Shown here one piece after another: positions 56,302 to 56,500 of a DNA stretch of 56,500 nucleotides; within the stretch, counting starts at the first letter, position 1; the number at the start of each line of letters is the position of its first letter. The stretch spans positions 12,388,501 through 12,445,000 of the forward strand of contig WPIO01000006.1 in the NCBI GenBank assembly GCA_009760855.2, in the 5' to 3' direction. The position numbers were made by a program, and so were the translations under genes. This stretch comes from Cristatella mucedo (Eukaryota > Bryozoa > Phylactolaemata > Cristatellidae). A model generated the notes under the pieces. The model worked only from the letters and a program-made list of their open reading frames with translations. It was not told the DNA's origin and ran no database searches.

Positions 56302-56500
56302 GATGCAGTTCACATAATTTCACTTCGGCTCACACGTTCAAGACACGGAGATCTCTTGGTAGATGTGGAGACTCTTTTATTGACTAAATATCGAATTAAA
56401 TCTTGTGGGTTAAACCCGTGATTTAGTTATGTCAAATCCTTGTCATCAGTCTATTCATATTGAGTCTATTTTCATGAGTCAGACAGAGTTCCAATGTATT

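Overview
This is a eukaryotic, almost certainly animal, genomic window dominated by repeats. I found no intact host protein-coding gene and no RNA gene. It contains two families of APE-type LINEs of the L2/CR1 kind, at least two tRNA-derived SINE families, one fragment of an R2/NeSL-like LINE, two small cut-and-paste MITEs (one very similar to the SPIN hAT family), a 462-bp fold-back element and several kilobases of simple-sequence DNA. The species cannot be fixed from sequence alone. The mosaic CpG content, the L2-type tails and a SPIN-like element would fit an invertebrate such as a lophotrochozoan, but a vertebrate is not formally excluded.

Layout. 1-12 kb: unique, CpG-poor sequence rich in short CAG/CTG runs, with long CT tracts (1.6-2.0 and 5.1-5.3 kb), one L2-A LINE end (2.84-3.47 kb), SINE copies, the SPIN-like MITE (9356-9543, perfect 8-bp duplication) and a 22-unit CAG run that ends in a splice-donor-like GTAAG (11.4 kb). 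12.4-18.8 kb: the fold-back element, GA/GACA/GATA and CA tracts, SINE-A copies and an L2-B end. 18.8-20.7 kb: a four-layer nest of LINEs and a SINE. 21.1-26.4 kb: an R2/NeSL-like fragment, the 5' half of an L2-A LINE (endonuclease end and start of the reverse transcriptase), and the best L2-B reverse transcriptase (minus strand, broken by two TGA codons). 26.5-28.0 kb: a CpG-rich island ending in about 110 CCG units. 28-56 kb: CpG-rich unique sequence broken up by LINE and SINE copies, long CTTC, CT and GA tracts, a CGG tract and a pogo/mariner-like MITE.

How the parts work together. The L2-A LINE ends in a hairpin (arms AAAGCGCC / GGCGCTTT) followed by (ATT)n. SINE-B carries the same 3' tail, which is the signature of a SINE copied by a partner LINE. 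SINE-A shares a 12-bp 3' block with L2-B. Insertions inside insertions give a relative age order. CpG dinucleotides look depleted left of about 26.5 kb and close to or above expectation to the right (counted by eye in a few stretches), which suggests a change in germline methylation history inside the window.

Long reading frames in CT/GA/CCG tracts are repeat translations and are not annotated as genes. A few open stretches in the CpG-rich half might be eroded coding sequence, but both strands are often open and no family is recognised, so they are given at low confidence.
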